Below are positions 26,639 through 36,211 of a stretch of 64,000 bases of DNA, piece by piece. Under the pieces are notes generated by a model. That model did not search any database and was not told the DNA's origin. It was given only the letters and a program-made list of their open reading frames with translations. Position 1 is the stretch's first letter, and the number at the start of each line of letters is the position of its first letter. Origin of the DNA: Janibacter sp. A1S7 (lineage in GTDB: Bacteria > Actinomycetota > Actinomycetes > Actinomycetales > Dermatophilaceae); NCBI RefSeq assembly GCF_037198315.1, contig NZ_CP144913.1, positions 3,286,001-3,350,000 on the forward strand, read 5' to 3'. A program made the translations under genes and the position numbers.

Positions 26639-28326
26639 GCGAGCCACCCAGCGCTCCGACGCCCGATCGTGGCAGCGAGGACGTCGCCCCGGGCACGACG
26701 GTGGAATCACCCTCGATCATGCGCTCCAGCGCGATCATGGCTGCCGGCAGCCTGGCCTCGCGCATCCTCGGCCTGGTCCGCAACACGCTGACCATCGCCG
26801 TCGTCGGGCTCAACCTCATCCCCTCCGATGCGTGGAACGCGGCGAACACGCTGCCGAACATCTTCCACCTGCTCATCGCCGGTGGGGTGCTCAACGCGGT
26901 GATCGTCCCGCAGATCACCAAGGCGCTGCGGCACGAGGACGGCGGCGTGGTCTACATCAACCGGCTGCTGACCCTCGCGGTCACCGTGCTCGCCGGTGTG
27001 ACCCTCGTCCTCACGCTCGCCGCGCCGCTGCTCATCTCCCTCGTCGTCTCGAGCAGCTGGGACGGGCCCTCGCGTGGGCTGGCGACGGCCTTCGCCGTGA
27101 TCTGCCTGCCCCAGGTCTTCTTCTACGGCCTCTACACGCTGCTCGGGCAGGTGCTCACCGCGCACAACCGCTTCGGCATGTTCATGTGGGCTCCCGCCCT
27201 GGCCAATGTCGTGGCCATCGCGGGCCTGTCGTGGTTCCTCCTGACGGGAGCCCCGCTCCAGGCACCGGTCTCGCAGTGGACGCCGACGATGATCGCCGTC
27301 CTCGGCGGATCGGCGACGTTGGGCATCGCCCTGCAGGCCCTCGTGCTCATTCCGCCGCTGCGCGCCACCGGGCTGCGCTTCCGCCCGGTCTGGGGGATCC
27401 GCGGCAGCGGCCTGGGGTCGGCCTCGCGGATGGCCCTGTGGGCCTTCGCCGCCGTGGCCGTGGGTCAGCTGGGCTACTTCGTCAACTCGCGGGTCCTCAC
27501 CGGCGCGACCCAGCGAGCCGCCGAGCAAGGCATCGAGGGCGCGGGGCTGACCGCATACGCCAATGCCTACCTGCTCTTCATGCTGCCGCACGGGCTCGTC
27601 ACGGTCTCCCTCGTGACCGCCCTCTTCACCCGGCTGTCGCACGCGGCGCACGACGGGGACACCCCCGCCGTCACCGCCGACCTGCGTCGCGGCATGACGA
27701 TGCCCGCCGTCCTGCTGATCCCGGCGACCGCAGCGGTCGTGCTGCTCGCCCCCTACGTCCTCGCCGCGATCCTGCCCGGTACCGACCGGGCCGCGACGAA
27801 CGCCTCGGTCGGGGTCCTGGTGACGATGATGCTCGGGCTGGTCCCCTACGGCTGGTTCTTCCTCGTCCAGCGTGCCTTCTACGCCTACGAGGACGGACGC
27901 ACCCCCTTCGCCCTGCAGATCGTGGTCACGCTGGTCGCGGTCGCCGTCACCCTCATCGGGAGCACACGACCCGCCGAGCAGGTGGCCACCTGGGTCGGCT
28001 CCGGCCAGACCCTGTCCAACCTCTGCGCAGCGCTCATCGGTCTGTGGCTGCTCCACCGCCGCCTGGGTCCGCTGCGACTGGGTCGGGTCGTGCGCCAGAA
28101 CGTGCGCCTCGTGCTCGCGACCGGTGTCGCCACCGCGGCCGGCTGGGGGGTCCTGCAGCTGCTGAGCGGCCCCGTCGCGGTCGATACCTGGCTCGGCTCG
28201 GTCATCATCTGCCTGGTGATCGGCACCCTCCTCCTCGTCATCACCCTCGCCATCGCCGCCAGACTGCGGGTGCGCGAGGTCACCGAGGTCCTCGAACCAC
28301 TGACGCGCCGGCTCTCCAACGGCTGA
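26635..28326 (+). CDS. murJ: Lipid II flippase MurJ (MviN)
   Basis: 563 residues with 14 predicted membrane helices of the MOP exporter fold. Typical family motifs are present: SLASRILGLVRNTL near the start, AWNAANTLPNIFHLL, and an Arg in SRILG needed for lipid II handling. It moves lipid-linked peptidoglycan precursor across the membrane. In mycobacteria MurJ is fused to a pseudokinase and an extracellular domain; here those parts are in the next gene. Translationally coupled to the DUF6049 gene. Confidence 0.94.
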   Translation: MSEPPSAPTPDRGSEDVAPGTTVESPSIMRSSAIMAAGSLASRILGLVRNTLTIAVVGLNLIPSDAWNAANTLPNIFHLLIAGGVLNAVIVPQITKALRHEDGGVVYINRLLTLAVTVLAGVTLVLTLAAPLLISLVVSSSWDGPSRGLATAFAVICLPQVFFYGLYTLLGQVLTAHNRFGMFMWAPALANVVAIAGLSWFLLTGAPLQAPVSQWTPTMIAVLGGSATLGIALQALVLIPPLRATGLRFRPVWGIRGSGLGSASRMALWAFAAVAVGQLGYFVNSRVLTGATQRAAEQGIEGAGLTAYANAYLLFMLPHGLVTVSLVTALFTRLSHAAHDGDTPAVTADLRRGMTMPAVLLIPATAAVVLLAPYVLAAILPGTDRAATNASVGVLVTMMLGLVPYGWFFLVQRAFYAYEDGRTPFALQIVVTLVAVAVTLIGSTRPAEQVATWVGSGQTLSNLCAALIGLWLLHRRLGPLRLGRVVRQNVRLVLATGVATAAGWGVLQLLSGPVAVDTWLGSVIICLVIGTLLLVITLAIAARLRVREVTEVLEPLTRRLSNG

Positions 28327-28408
28327 CGCGCCCGTGCGGCTCCCCGAGTCGGGGCCGTTGTGGATCTAGGATGGCGCGGCAGGCCAGACCATCGACGAGA
28401 GGGACACC

Positions 28409-30388
28409 GTGCACGGGGTGAACCCGGGGACCGAACTCGGTCGCTACACGCTCGACGCGCAGATCGAGACGGTGTCCGGCGGCGAACGGTGGACCGCGCG
28501 CGACACCACGCTGGAGCGCGACGTGACCGTCTTGGTCATGCCCACCGACGACCCGGAGACCGCCGCCGCCCTCGATGCCGCCCGCCGGGCCGCCGGCATC
28601 GAGAGCGCGCAGCTCGTGCGCATCCTCGACGTCGGGACCCAGGGGTCGTTCGGCTACGTGTGCGAGGAGCACGTCGAGGACCCGACCACCTTCGCGACGC
28701 TGATCGGGACGAAGGGGGTGCCGGCCGAGGAGGTCCGCCGGATCACCGGCGAGGTCGCCACCGGCCTCGAGGCGGCCCGCATGCGCGGGCTGCACCACCT
28801 CGCGCTCACCCCCGAGTCAGTGCTGCTGACCTCGGACGGGCGCATCAAGGTCCGCGGTCTGGCCACCACCGCAGCCCTGGCCGGTATCGAGACCGAGGGC
28901 GAGGACGCCGACCGCGATGACGCCATGGGCGTCGTCGCCCTCGCCTACGCCGGTCTGACCGCGACCTGGCCGCTGGAGACCGCATCAGGCGTGCCCGCCG
29001 CCCGTCGCGGTGAGGACGGGCCACCACCGCCCTCGCGGATCGCCGTCGGTGTCCCCGGTGACCTCGACACGATCTGCCGCGAGACGCTCGGCGAGGGCAC
29101 CGGCCCCGACTCGCCGGGTGACTATGCCGCCCAGGTGGCTCCCTGGTCACGCATCCCGCTGGCCGGCTCCGTGCGCACCACACCGCAGACCCGTGCCGCC
29201 GCCACCGATCTCGCCGACCAGCGGGGCGTCCCCGCGTCCGACGTCGCGTCCGACACCGCGTCCGTCGATCCCTCGGCGGACACCGCGGCTGCCGGAGGGG
29301 CTGCTGTGGCCGGGGGCGCTGCAGCAGCCGCAGGCACGGCTGCTCCTTCCGGTGTCGGATCCACCGACGCGGATGACGACCCCGAGACCACCGAGATACC
29401 CCAGTACCAGGACGACGCGGCCCCTGCCACCGCGGGTGGCACCACGGACGGGAGCGACGAGCCGGACACCGAGAGGGGCCACGGGGGTACGACCCGGGCG
29501 GCTGCCGGCGCGGCAGCCGCCGCCGGCGCGGTCGGCACCGGAGCCAAGGTCATCGGCGATCGCCTCGGCAAGGCATCCAGGACCGCCGCCGAGCGATCCC
29601 GGGAGGCGCTGCACGAGTCCCGCGCCCGGCGTGAGGCCATCCGCGAGGACCGCACCAGGAACTCCTCACTCGGCGCGGCCACCGTGTCCGCCGAGGTCGA
29701 GGCGCCCGCGCCGCTGCTGCCGGCAGAGGCCGGTCAGGCGCCCACCCGCGCCCAGTCCAACCTCGTGCTGCTGATCGTCGCCGCCTTCGTCGCCGTCGCC
29801 TGCGTCTTCGGCTGGGTCGGGGTCTCGCAGATCGGTGACGGCAGCGATCTGGACGAGATCTTCGTCGGCGAGGGGAGCACCCCCACGCAGACCGGCCCCA
29901 CCGACGGCTCGTCCGCGGGCTCCGGGTCGAAGGACTCCTCGGCGGGCGACGGGGCCGACGACGAGCCCTTCGGCATCATCAATGCGGCAGGGTACGACCC
30001 CTCGGGGGACGGCGTCGAACACAACGCCGAGGCTGCGCGGATCTACGACGGCGACCCGGACACCGTGTGGACGACCGAGGGCTACGCGACCCCGGACTTC
30101 GGCGGAGGCAAGACCGGAGTGGGTGTCACGGTCGATTTGGGTCAGGCCCAGGAGATCAGCACCGTGACACTGGACCTGCCGACCAGCGCCAACGCCACCG
30201 TCTTCGCCGGGGACGCACCGTCGAACTCCGGCACCGAGATCGGCACGACGGACGGCCAGACCGGTGAAGTCACCCTCTCCACGTCGGACCCGACCCCGGG
30301 CAGGTACGTCACCGTGTGGTTCACCTCGCTCACGCCCGACGGCGAGGGCCGGTACCGGGCCTCGTTGGGTGAGATCACCATCAAATGA
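28409..30388 (+). CDS. Membrane pseudokinase with C-terminal discoidin-like extracellular domain
   Basis: 659 residues. Residues 5-255 have a protein-kinase-like fold, but the active site is lost: the VAIK lysine position reads VTVLVM, the HRD loop reads LHHLALTPESVLL, and DFG is replaced by RGL. An Ala/Thr-rich linker (about 260-440) leads to one membrane helix (about 450-470) and an extracellular beta domain (about 515-659) with discoidin-like features (YDGDPDTVWTTEGY). It corresponds to the C-terminal half of mycobacterial MviN (Rv3910), which recruits FhaA after phosphorylation. A GTG start follows GAGAGGG. Confidence 0.85.
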   Translation: MHGVNPGTELGRYTLDAQIETVSGGERWTARDTTLERDVTVLVMPTDDPETAAALDAARRAAGIESAQLVRILDVGTQGSFGYVCEEHVEDPTTFATLIGTKGVPAEEVRRITGEVATGLEAARMRGLHHLALTPESVLLTSDGRIKVRGLATTAALAGIETEGEDADRDDAMGVVALAYAGLTATWPLETASGVPAARRGEDGPPPPSRIAVGVPGDLDTICRETLGEGTGPDSPGDYAAQVAPWSRIPLAGSVRTTPQTRAAATDLADQRGVPASDVASDTASVDPSADTAAAGGAAVAGGAAAAAGTAAPSGVGSTDADDDPETTEIPQYQDDAAPATAGGTTDGSDEPDTERGHGGTTRAAAGAAAAAGAVGTGAKVIGDRLGKASRTAAERSREALHESRARREAIREDRTRNSSLGAATVSAEVEAPAPLLPAEAGQAPTRAQSNLVLLIVAAFVAVACVFGWVGVSQIGDGSDLDEIFVGEGSTPTQTGPTDGSSAGSGSKDSSAGDGADDEPFGIINAAGYDPSGDGVEHNAEAARIYDGDPDTVWTTEGYATPDFGGGKTGVGVTVDLGQAQEISTVTLDLPTSANATVFAGDAPSNSGTEIGTTDGQTGEVTLSTSDPTPGRYVTVWFTSLTPDGEGRYRASLGEITIK

Positions 30389-30434
30389 TCCGGCGGCGAT
30401 CCGCTCGCCCGGCACGGCCGCCGAGACGATCGCC

Positions 30435-30460
30435 GGAACCCAGAAGGCCTCCACTTCGTC
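30435..30460 (+). promoter_or_regulatory. Candidate ECF sigma-factor promoter
   Basis: GGAACC (30435-30440), a 16-base spacer and CGTC (30457-30460) match the general ECF promoter pattern. It lies 37 bases before the start of the anti-sigma-like gene, so that gene may be under control of its own ECF sigma factor. Confidence 0.5.
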
Positions 30461-30496
30461 GATACCGGGGACCACACGGTGCGAAGGGAGGTGGCC

Positions 30497-31267
30497 ATGA
30501 CCGACGATCAGGACCCGACCGGTATGAGTCACCTGCTTGCCGGACTGAAGGAGAGCGGACCAATGCCCGACGATCTGAATGACCGCATTCGAGCCAGTCT
30601 GGAGCAGGAGCAGGCGGCACGCGGGAAGACGCCCGACGCGTCCACCGACGGGGACGACACCGGCTTCTGGTCGGAGGTGGACTCCGAGGACCGGGGATCC
30701 ACGCGACGCCGCGGTCACACCGGCCGCTGGGTGCTGGGCCTTGCGGTGGCCGTGGTCGTCGCCCTGGGGATCGGGGGCATCGTCGCGCTCGGCTCCGACG
30801 AGCCGGATCAGAAGGCCGACGGTCCACAGGCCAGCGCTCCCGCGAGCGAGGGCGAGGGCGAGGGCGAGGGGACCTCGTCCTCGCAGGAGTCGGCCTCGTC
30901 CTCGAGCTCGGCCGGTACCCCCTCCCAGGTGCCGGCCTTCGCGATCACCGACACCGATACCGACTACTCGCGCGCGAACCTGCCCGCGAAGGCGGCCGAG
31001 CTCGAGGCGGACCCCCTCAGTGCCCCCGAGCTGGAGGACCCGGGACGCCTCGACGGCATGGACACCGCCGCAGCCGCCAGTGACTGCCTCGCCCGCATCG
31101 GCCAGCCGGAGCTGCTGCCGATCGTCATCGACGTCGCCACGTTCGACGGCCGGGACGGGCTGCTGCTCGTGGCCGAGGAGGCACCCGAGGGCAAGGTCCG
31201 GGCGTGGGCGGTGACCACCGGCTGCGAGCCGATCTGGGACGAGGCCTTCTCGATACCACAGGGGTGA
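30497..31267 (+). CDS. Anti-sigma-M-like membrane protein
   Basis: 256 residues. A cytoplasmic N-terminus (MSHLLAGLKESGPMPDDLNDRIRASL) resembles the sigma-binding part of actinobacterial RsmA (Rv3912) proteins, followed by a single membrane helix (about 78-98), a Ser/Glu low-complexity linker and an extracellular domain with two cysteines (SDCLARIGQ, TTGCEPIWD). In related genomes it follows sigM and precedes trxB; here trxB follows but sigM is absent from the window. The ATG at 30497 has a GGGAGG site. It probably restrains an ECF sigma encoded elsewhere. Confidence 0.72.
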   Translation: MTDDQDPTGMSHLLAGLKESGPMPDDLNDRIRASLEQEQAARGKTPDASTDGDDTGFWSEVDSEDRGSTRRRGHTGRWVLGLAVAVVVALGIGGIVALGSDEPDQKADGPQASAPASEGEGEGEGTSSSQESASSSSSAGTPSQVPAFAITDTDTDYSRANLPAKAAELEADPLSAPELEDPGRLDGMDTAAAASDCLARIGQPELLPIVIDVATFDGRDGLLLVAEEAPEGKVRAWAVTTGCEPIWDEAFSIPQG

Positions 31268-31287
31268 CCCGGCTGCGGACCGGTGTC

Positions 31288-31315
31288 GGGAACAGACGGG
31301 ACCTACGATGGCGTT
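31288..31315 (+). promoter_or_regulatory. Candidate SigH/SigR-type oxidative-stress promoter of trxB
   Basis: GGGAACA (31288-31294), 17 bases, then CGTT (31312-31315) fits the mycobacterial SigH / Streptomyces SigR pattern known for thioredoxin operons. It is about 70 bases upstream of the trxB start. Confidence 0.6.
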
Positions 31316-31384
31316 GACATCTGCGTAACCTCCCGCGGGCGGCTCGACCGCTCCGGTACCACCAACCCTTCAAGGACCGACTCC

Positions 31385-32407
31385 GTGGCCGACGCCAACA
31401 CCTCCACCGTCCGCAACGTCATCATCATCGGCTCGGGTCCGGCCGGCTACACGGCTGCCGTCTATGCCGCCCGGGCCAACCTCGAGCCGCTGATGTTCGA
31501 GGGCTCCGTCACCGCCGGTGGCGCACTGATGAACACGACCGACGTCGAGAACTTCCCCGGCTTCACCGACGGGATCATGGGCCCGGACCTCATGCTCAAC
31601 ATGCGAGCCCAGGCCGACCGTTTCGGCGCCGAGATCGTCACGGACGATGTCACCGAGGTCTCGCTCGAGGGCGAGGTCAAGGTCGTCACCGACGGTGCGG
31701 GCAACCAGCACCGGGCCCACTCCGTCATCCTGGCCATGGGCTCCGCCTATCGCGAGCTCGGCCTCGAGGACGAGAAGCGTCTGTCCGGGCGAGGCGTCAG
31801 CTGGTGTGCCACCTGCGACGGCTTCTTCTTCCGGGATCAGGACATCGTCGTCGTCGGTGGCGGGGACTCCGCCGTCGAGGAGGCCACCTTCCTGACCAAG
31901 TTCGCCCGCTCCGTGACGATCGTGCACCGCCGCGACGAGCTGCGGGCCAGCAAGATCATGGCTGACCGGGCGCACGCCAACGACAAGATCTCGTTCGCGT
32001 GGAACTCCGAGGTCCTGGCCATCCACGGCGAGGACAAGCTCTCCGGCCTGACGCTGCGCGACACCGTAACCGGGCAGACCCGCGATATCGCGGCCACCGG
32101 CCTCTTCGTCGCCATCGGCCACGACCCGCGCAACGAGTTGATCACCGGCGTCGTCGACCTCGACGACGAGGGGTATGTCCTCGTCGAAGGCCGCTCGACC
32201 CGCACCAACGTCGATGGCGTCTTCGCCTGCGGGGACCTCGTTGACCACACCTACCGCCAGGCGATCACCGCTGCCGGCACCGGGTGCTCCGCAGCACTGG
32301 ACGCGGAGCGCTTCCTCGCCGCACGCGAGGAGGCCGCGGATCCCGCCGAGGACCAGGCGCTCATCGCGCAGGACAACCCGGTCGCCGGAACCGTCGGCGT
32401 CCGCTGA
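31385..32407 (+). CDS. trxB: Thioredoxin reductase
   Basis: 340 residues. FAD-binding [15 protein letters not shown] near the N-terminus, redox pair WCATCDG (about residues 140-145), NADPH-binding [10 protein letters not shown] and the C-terminal FAD motif FACGDLVD. It reduces thioredoxin with NADPH. The GTG at 31385 was chosen over an upstream in-frame start because the conserved N-terminus begins just after it. Forms an operon with trxA, 38 bases downstream. Confidence 0.95.
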   Translation: MADANTSTVRNVIIIGSGPAGYTAAVYAARANLEPLMFEGSVTAGGALMNTTDVENFPGFTDGIMGPDLMLNMRAQADRFGAEIVTDDVTEVSLEGEVKVVTDGAGNQHRAHSVILAMGSAYRELGLEDEKRLSGRGVSWCATCDGFFFRDQDIVVVGGGDSAVEEATFLTKFARSVTIVHRRDELRASKIMADRAHANDKISFAWNSEVLAIHGEDKLSGLTLRDTVTGQTRDIAATGLFVAIGHDPRNELITGVVDLDDEGYVLVEGRSTRTNVDGVFACGDLVDHTYRQAITAAGTGCSAALDAERFLAAREEAADPAEDQALIAQDNPVAGTVGVR

Positions 32408-32445
32408 ACCCCCCGAACACACGCATCACCGAGAGGAAGATCCGC

Positions 32446-32769
<324 letters not shown>

Positions 32770-33040
32770 GTTCACGTGTGGCAGAAGGTGATTCACGTTC
32801 TGCCACAGTCTTGGCATCCGGTGCCAAGGTTCGATGGGGCGCCCCTGTGGCCGTCGCAGGCCCAGGCCCTGAGTCGGGGCACTCCCACACGAACCTTGGC
32901 ACCTTTGTCATGTCCGGTCCCGGCAGGTCTCGTGGCACCTGTGTCACGCCGTGGACCTGAGTCGGGGCGCACGGGAACCCTCGCGGCGTCGTCATCCACC
33001 GAGGAGGGCCACGGGCGTCGTGCGCCGCACTCGTGGTGGG
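32770..33040. repeat. Palindrome-rich intergenic region between trxA and parB
   Basis: No gene is visible in these 271 bases. Besides the hairpin at 32778-32806 it has CTTGGCA/TGCCAAG (32810-32828), a perfect 13-base inverted repeat at 32821-32833 and 32890-32902 (GTGCCAAGGTTCG and complement), and a 13-base direct repeat CCTGAGTCGGGGC at 32868 and 32956, 88 bases apart. The two flanking genes converge, so transcription termination is one role; the direct repeat and the long-range pairing are not needed for that. In mycobacteria the amidase gene cwlM lies at this place. Confidence 0.6.
32778..32806 (+). terminator. Hairpin after trxA
   Basis: GTGGCAGAA and TTCTGCCAC pair around an 11-base loop, beginning eight bases after the trxA stop. 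There is no clear U-run, as is common in GC-rich actinobacteria. Confidence 0.5.
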
Positions 33041-34174
33041 TCAGGAGTCGTCGGTGTCGACGCCCATCTGGCCGAGGACCCGGTGGAGGTCCTCGCGCGA
33101 GGCGAACTCGATGGTCATCCGCCCCTTCCGCTTGCCCAGATCGATCTTGACCCGGGTATCGAAGCGGTCGCTGATTCGTCCCGCGAGATCGTCCAGCTGG
33201 GCGTCGCGCTCCCGGCGTCCCGGTGAGGCGCTGCGGGAGGAGGACTCCGGTTCCACGCCGAGGGCGACGATCTCCTCCACGCTGCGCACGGAAAGACCCT
33301 CGGCGACGATCCGTTGGGCGAGATGCTCCATCTGGCCACCGTCCTCGAGGGTCAGCAGCGCACGGGCGTGGCCCGCGCTGAGGACACCGGCGGCGACGCG
33401 TCGGGCCACCATGGGCGGCAACCGCAGCAGACGAAGGGTGTTGGAGATCTGCGGTCGACTGCGACCGATGCGCGTGGACAGCTCCTCCTGGCTGCAGCCG
33501 AAGTCATCGAGGAGCTGGCGGTAGGCCGCTGCCTCCTCGAGCGGGTTGAGGTTGCTGCGGTGGAGGTTCTCCAGCAGCGCGTCCCGCAGCAGGTCCCCGT
33601 CCTCGGTCGTGCGCACGATTGCCGGGATCGTCTCTCGCGCGGCCTCACGACTGGCCCGCCAGCGCCGCTCGCCCATGATCAGTTCGAACTCGACCCCGTC
33701 ATCGGGGTCGACTCGGCGCACGACGATCGGCTGGAGGACACCGATCTGCTCGATCGACTGCACGAGCTCGGCCATGTCGTCCTCGTCGAAGACGTTGCGT
33801 GGCTGCTTCGGGTTGGGCCGGATGGCCGCCACCGGGATCTCGCCGTAGGAGGCTCCGGGCACCGGCGCCAGGCCGGGCCCCCCCCGCTCTGCCGGCACCT
33901 GCTGGTCCGCACCTGCGGATCCGGGGGTGACTGCCTGCGCGGGCGGCGCCGCGGGGGTCCCGCTCGCTGGGTCGGGACCGCGCTCGGCCATCTCTGGCGG
34001 TCCCTCGGAGCTCGCGTCCGCGAGCATTCCTGCGGCGGTGTGCGGGGTCGTCGGACGCTCCTGGTCGCGGAACCAGACATCGACGGGACGCTCGGTCCCG
34101 GGTCGTCCGGTCGGGGCGGCGTCGGGGATGAGGGCACCCAGCCCACGGCCGAGGCCGCGTCGCTTCTCACTCAT
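33041..34174 (-). CDS. parB: Chromosome partitioning protein ParB
   Basis: 377 residues. N-terminal [17 protein letters not shown] is the ParA-stimulating tail; an acidic and Pro-rich linker follows, then the CTP-binding ParB/Srx domain ([14 protein letters not shown]), a helix-turn-helix ([18 protein letters not shown]) and the C-terminal dimerisation domain. It loads on the parS sites located beside parA and spreads. Its start overlaps the parA stop by four bases. Confidence 0.95.
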   Translation of the reverse strand: MSEKRRGLGRGLGALIPDAAPTGRPGTERPVDVWFRDQERPTTPHTAAGMLADASSEGPPEMAERGPDPASGTPAAPPAQAVTPGSAGADQQVPAERGGPGLAPVPGASYGEIPVAAIRPNPKQPRNVFDEDDMAELVQSIEQIGVLQPIVVRRVDPDDGVEFELIMGERRWRASREAARETIPAIVRTTEDGDLLRDALLENLHRSNLNPLEEAAAYRQLLDDFGCSQEELSTRIGRSRPQISNTLRLLRLPPMVARRVAAGVLSAGHARALLTLEDGGQMEHLAQRIVAEGLSVRSVEEIVALGVEPESSSRSASPGRRERDAQLDDLAGRISDRFDTRVKIDLGKRKGRMTIEFASREDLHRVLGQMGVDTDDS

Positions 34175-35286
34175 GCATCGTCCTTCATAGCTGCACCGCG
34201 ATGGGCGATCTCCGCCGCGGCCTCCTGGTAGCACCGGGCGCCGGTGCTCTGCGGGTCGTACGTGATGACGGTCTGCCCGAAGCTCGGGGCCTCGGAGACG
34301 CGGACCGACCGGGGAATCGTCGCCTCGAGGACCTGGTCGGGAAAGTGCTCCCGAACTTCCTGAGCCACCTGGGACGACAGCCGGGTCCGCGCGTCGTACA
34401 TCGTCAGCAGGATGGTCGAGACGTGCAGGTCGTGGTTCAGGTGGGTCTGGATCAGGGTGATGTTGTTGAGCAGCTGGCTCAGCCCCTCGAGGGCGTAGTA
34501 CTCGCACTGGATGGGGATGAGGACTTCCTGCGCCGCCACGAAGGCGTTGACCGTGAGCAGACCCAGGCTCGGCGGGCAATCGATGAGCACGTAGTCCAAG
34601 GGAGGTTCACCCGCGGTCTGCAGGTCGTGCTGGAGGCCGGCGACCGCCTTGGCCATACGACTCTCCCGGGCCACCAGCGACACCAGCTCGATCTCGGCGC
34701 CCGCGAGATCGATCGTCGCAGGCACACACCACAGGTTCTCCACATCGGGGCAGGGCTGCATGATCTCGCGGATCACGGCCCCCTCGACAAGCACGTCGTA
34801 CACGCTGGGGATCTCTGCGTGGTGGTCGATGTTCAGCGCCGTACTGGCGTTGCCCTGGGGGTCGGTGTCGATCAGCAGCACCCGCAGTCCGTTCTGCGCG
34901 AGAGCAGCGGCGAGGTTCACCGCGCTCGTCGTCTTGCCGACGCCGCCCTTCTGGTTGGACACGGTGATCACGCGTGGTTGTGCCGGGCGGGGCAGGGTGG
35001 GCTCGGTCGGTGTCGACTCGTGCGGGTCGACGGGCGCCGCCCGGGGTGTACCGACTGCCGGCTGCCCGGAGTCCGCGATGGGCGTCGACGTGGTCACAGG
35101 TACCTCCGGTACCGAGCTGGCGGGCTCGTCCTCGCGCACGGGGGTGCTCTCGGGGGCGGCCGTGCGGTGAGTGGTCACTAGGGCCTGTTCGGGTCGACCG
35201 GTCGGCCACCCGATGGGTTCGGATGTCGTCGGCTCGGACAGCGTGGGCCATCCGATCCCCGTGACGACGGATCGTGCGCTGGTCAC
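34171..35286 (-). CDS. parA: Chromosome partitioning ATPase ParA
   Basis: 371 residues. A long, disordered N-terminal extension of about 105 residues contains two GWPT motifs ([16 protein letters not shown]) typical of actinobacterial ParA. The ATPase core has the deviant Walker A KGGVGKTT (113-120), DTDPQGNAS and LIDCPPSLG. It moves ParB-parS complexes along the nucleoid. The GTG at 35286 was chosen for its AGGAGG site; the frame continues upstream over the parS region but without support. Confidence 0.93.
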   Translation of the reverse strand: MTSARSVVTGIGWPTLSEPTTSEPIGWPTGRPEQALVTTHRTAAPESTPVREDEPASSVPEVPVTTSTPIADSGQPAVGTPRAAPVDPHESTPTEPTLPRPAQPRVITVSNQKGGVGKTTSAVNLAAALAQNGLRVLLIDTDPQGNASTALNIDHHAEIPSVYDVLVEGAVIREIMQPCPDVENLWCVPATIDLAGAEIELVSLVARESRMAKAVAGLQHDLQTAGEPPLDYVLIDCPPSLGLLTVNAFVAAQEVLIPIQCEYYALEGLSQLLNNITLIQTHLNHDLHVSTILLTMYDARTRLSSQVAQEVREHFPDQVLEATIPRSVRVSEAPSFGQTVITYDPQSTGARCYQEAAAEIAHRGAAMKDDA

Positions 35287-35415
35287 CGAGTCATTCCTCC
35301 TGAGGGCTGGGAGCCCCGCCATACAACCCCACGCGGGGACGACACGCCAAACGGGCCGTCGTCCACGGCGGGAAGCGATGCCAGCAGATGGGTGCAGGAC
35401 GCACTTCAGGCGCAA

Positions 35416-35429
35416 CGTTTCACGTGGAA
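35416..35429. promoter_or_regulatory. parS-like site (1 mismatch)
   Basis: GTTTCACGTGGAAC differs from the parS core GTTTCACGTGAAAC at one position. It lies between parA and rsmG. Confidence 0.7.
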
Positions 35430-35448
35430 CGGAGCTGGATACTGGTGT

Positions 35449-35462
35449 CGTTTCACGTGAAA
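35449..35462. promoter_or_regulatory. parS site (perfect core)
   Basis: Exact GTTTCACGTGAAAC palindrome, the ParB-binding site, 163 bases upstream of the chosen parA start. Confidence 0.92.
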
Positions 35463-35523
35463 CGGTCCACGCATGGGCCGTACCCGCGCGGTCCTGCGTC
35501 TGCCGTCGGCGAGGCATGACCAC

Positions 35524-35537
35524 GTTTCACATGGAAC
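35524..35537. promoter_or_regulatory. parS-like site (2 mismatches)
   Basis: GTTTCACATGGAAC, one base past the end of rsmG. It is degenerate at two positions but in line with the other sites of the cluster. Confidence 0.45.
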
Positions 35538-35538
35538 G

Positions 35539-36180
35539 TCAGCGGCCGTGACGCACGTGGCAGGTTACCGTCAACGTCGGCGCCGCCAGCACGTCGGCAC
35601 CATGTGATCCGACGTCGGCCCGCACGAGACCCATTTTGCGCAGCGCCGTGGTCGTCGCCGCAAGCTCATCCTCGGCCGATCGTCCCTTGAGGGCCACCAT
35701 CCGGCCCTCGTGCTCCAGGAGCGGAAAGCACCACCGGGCCAGCTTGTCCAGACGGGCCACGGCTCGGGCCGTCACGTACGGCGCGGTCAGCTGCCCGTGG
35801 AACTCCTCAGCGCGGCCGCGGTGCACGGTCACCGTGTCCAGCCCGATCTCAGCGATCGCGGACTCCAACCACTCGGTCCGGCGCTGCATGGGCTCGACGA
35901 GGTGGACCTCCAGGTCCGGTCGCGCGATGGCCAGAGCCACACCGGGGAGGCCTGCGCCCGATCCGACATCGATCAGGCGGGCACCGTCAGGGAAGGCGTC
36001 CTCGATGACCGCACAGTTGAGGATGTGCCGCTCCCACAGGATCGACACCTCCCGTGGGCCGATCAGACCGTGACTCACTCCGGTGTCGGCCAAGAGCGCG
36101 GCGAACACCTCGGCATGCGGAAGGCGCTCACCAAAGAACCGGTGAGCGCCTTCCGTGGGTGGGGGGACGTCAGTCGTCAT
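35539..36180 (-). CDS. rsmG: 16S rRNA (guanine527-N7)-methyltransferase RsmG (GidB)
   Basis: 213 residues with the SAM-binding motif LIDVGSGAGLPGVALA and family residues PREVSILWERHILN. It methylates G527 of 16S rRNA; loss gives low-level streptomycin resistance in other bacteria. The ATG is separated by 9 bases from the perfect parS palindrome upstream, so ParB spreading could influence its expression. Confidence 0.94.
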   Translation of the reverse strand: MTTDVPPPTEGAHRFFGERLPHAEVFAALLADTGVSHGLIGPREVSILWERHILNCAVIEDAFPDGARLIDVGSGAGLPGVALAIARPDLEVHLVEPMQRRTEWLESAIAEIGLDTVTVHRGRAEEFHGQLTAPYVTARAVARLDKLARWCFPLLEHEGRMVALKGRSAEDELAATTTALRKMGLVRADVGSHGADVLAAPTLTVTCHVRHGR

Positions 36181-36189
36181 GCCGTCAGC

Positions 36190-36203
36190 GTTTCACGTGA
36201 AAC
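36190..36203. promoter_or_regulatory. parS site (perfect core)
   Basis: A second exact GTTTCACGTGAAAC, between rsmG and khpB, about 740 bases from the first perfect site. Confidence 0.92.
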
Positions 36204-36211
36204 GCGTCCGG

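Noticed and set aside
32770..33040. CRISPR-like array
   Set aside because: Repeats are few, of different kinds and not regularly spaced, and no cas gene is present.
35287..35523. Longer N-terminus of ParA through the parS region
   Set aside because: The frame is open but crosses the parS palindromes. The GTG at 35286 has an AGGAGG site and gives the usual actinobacterial ParA start.
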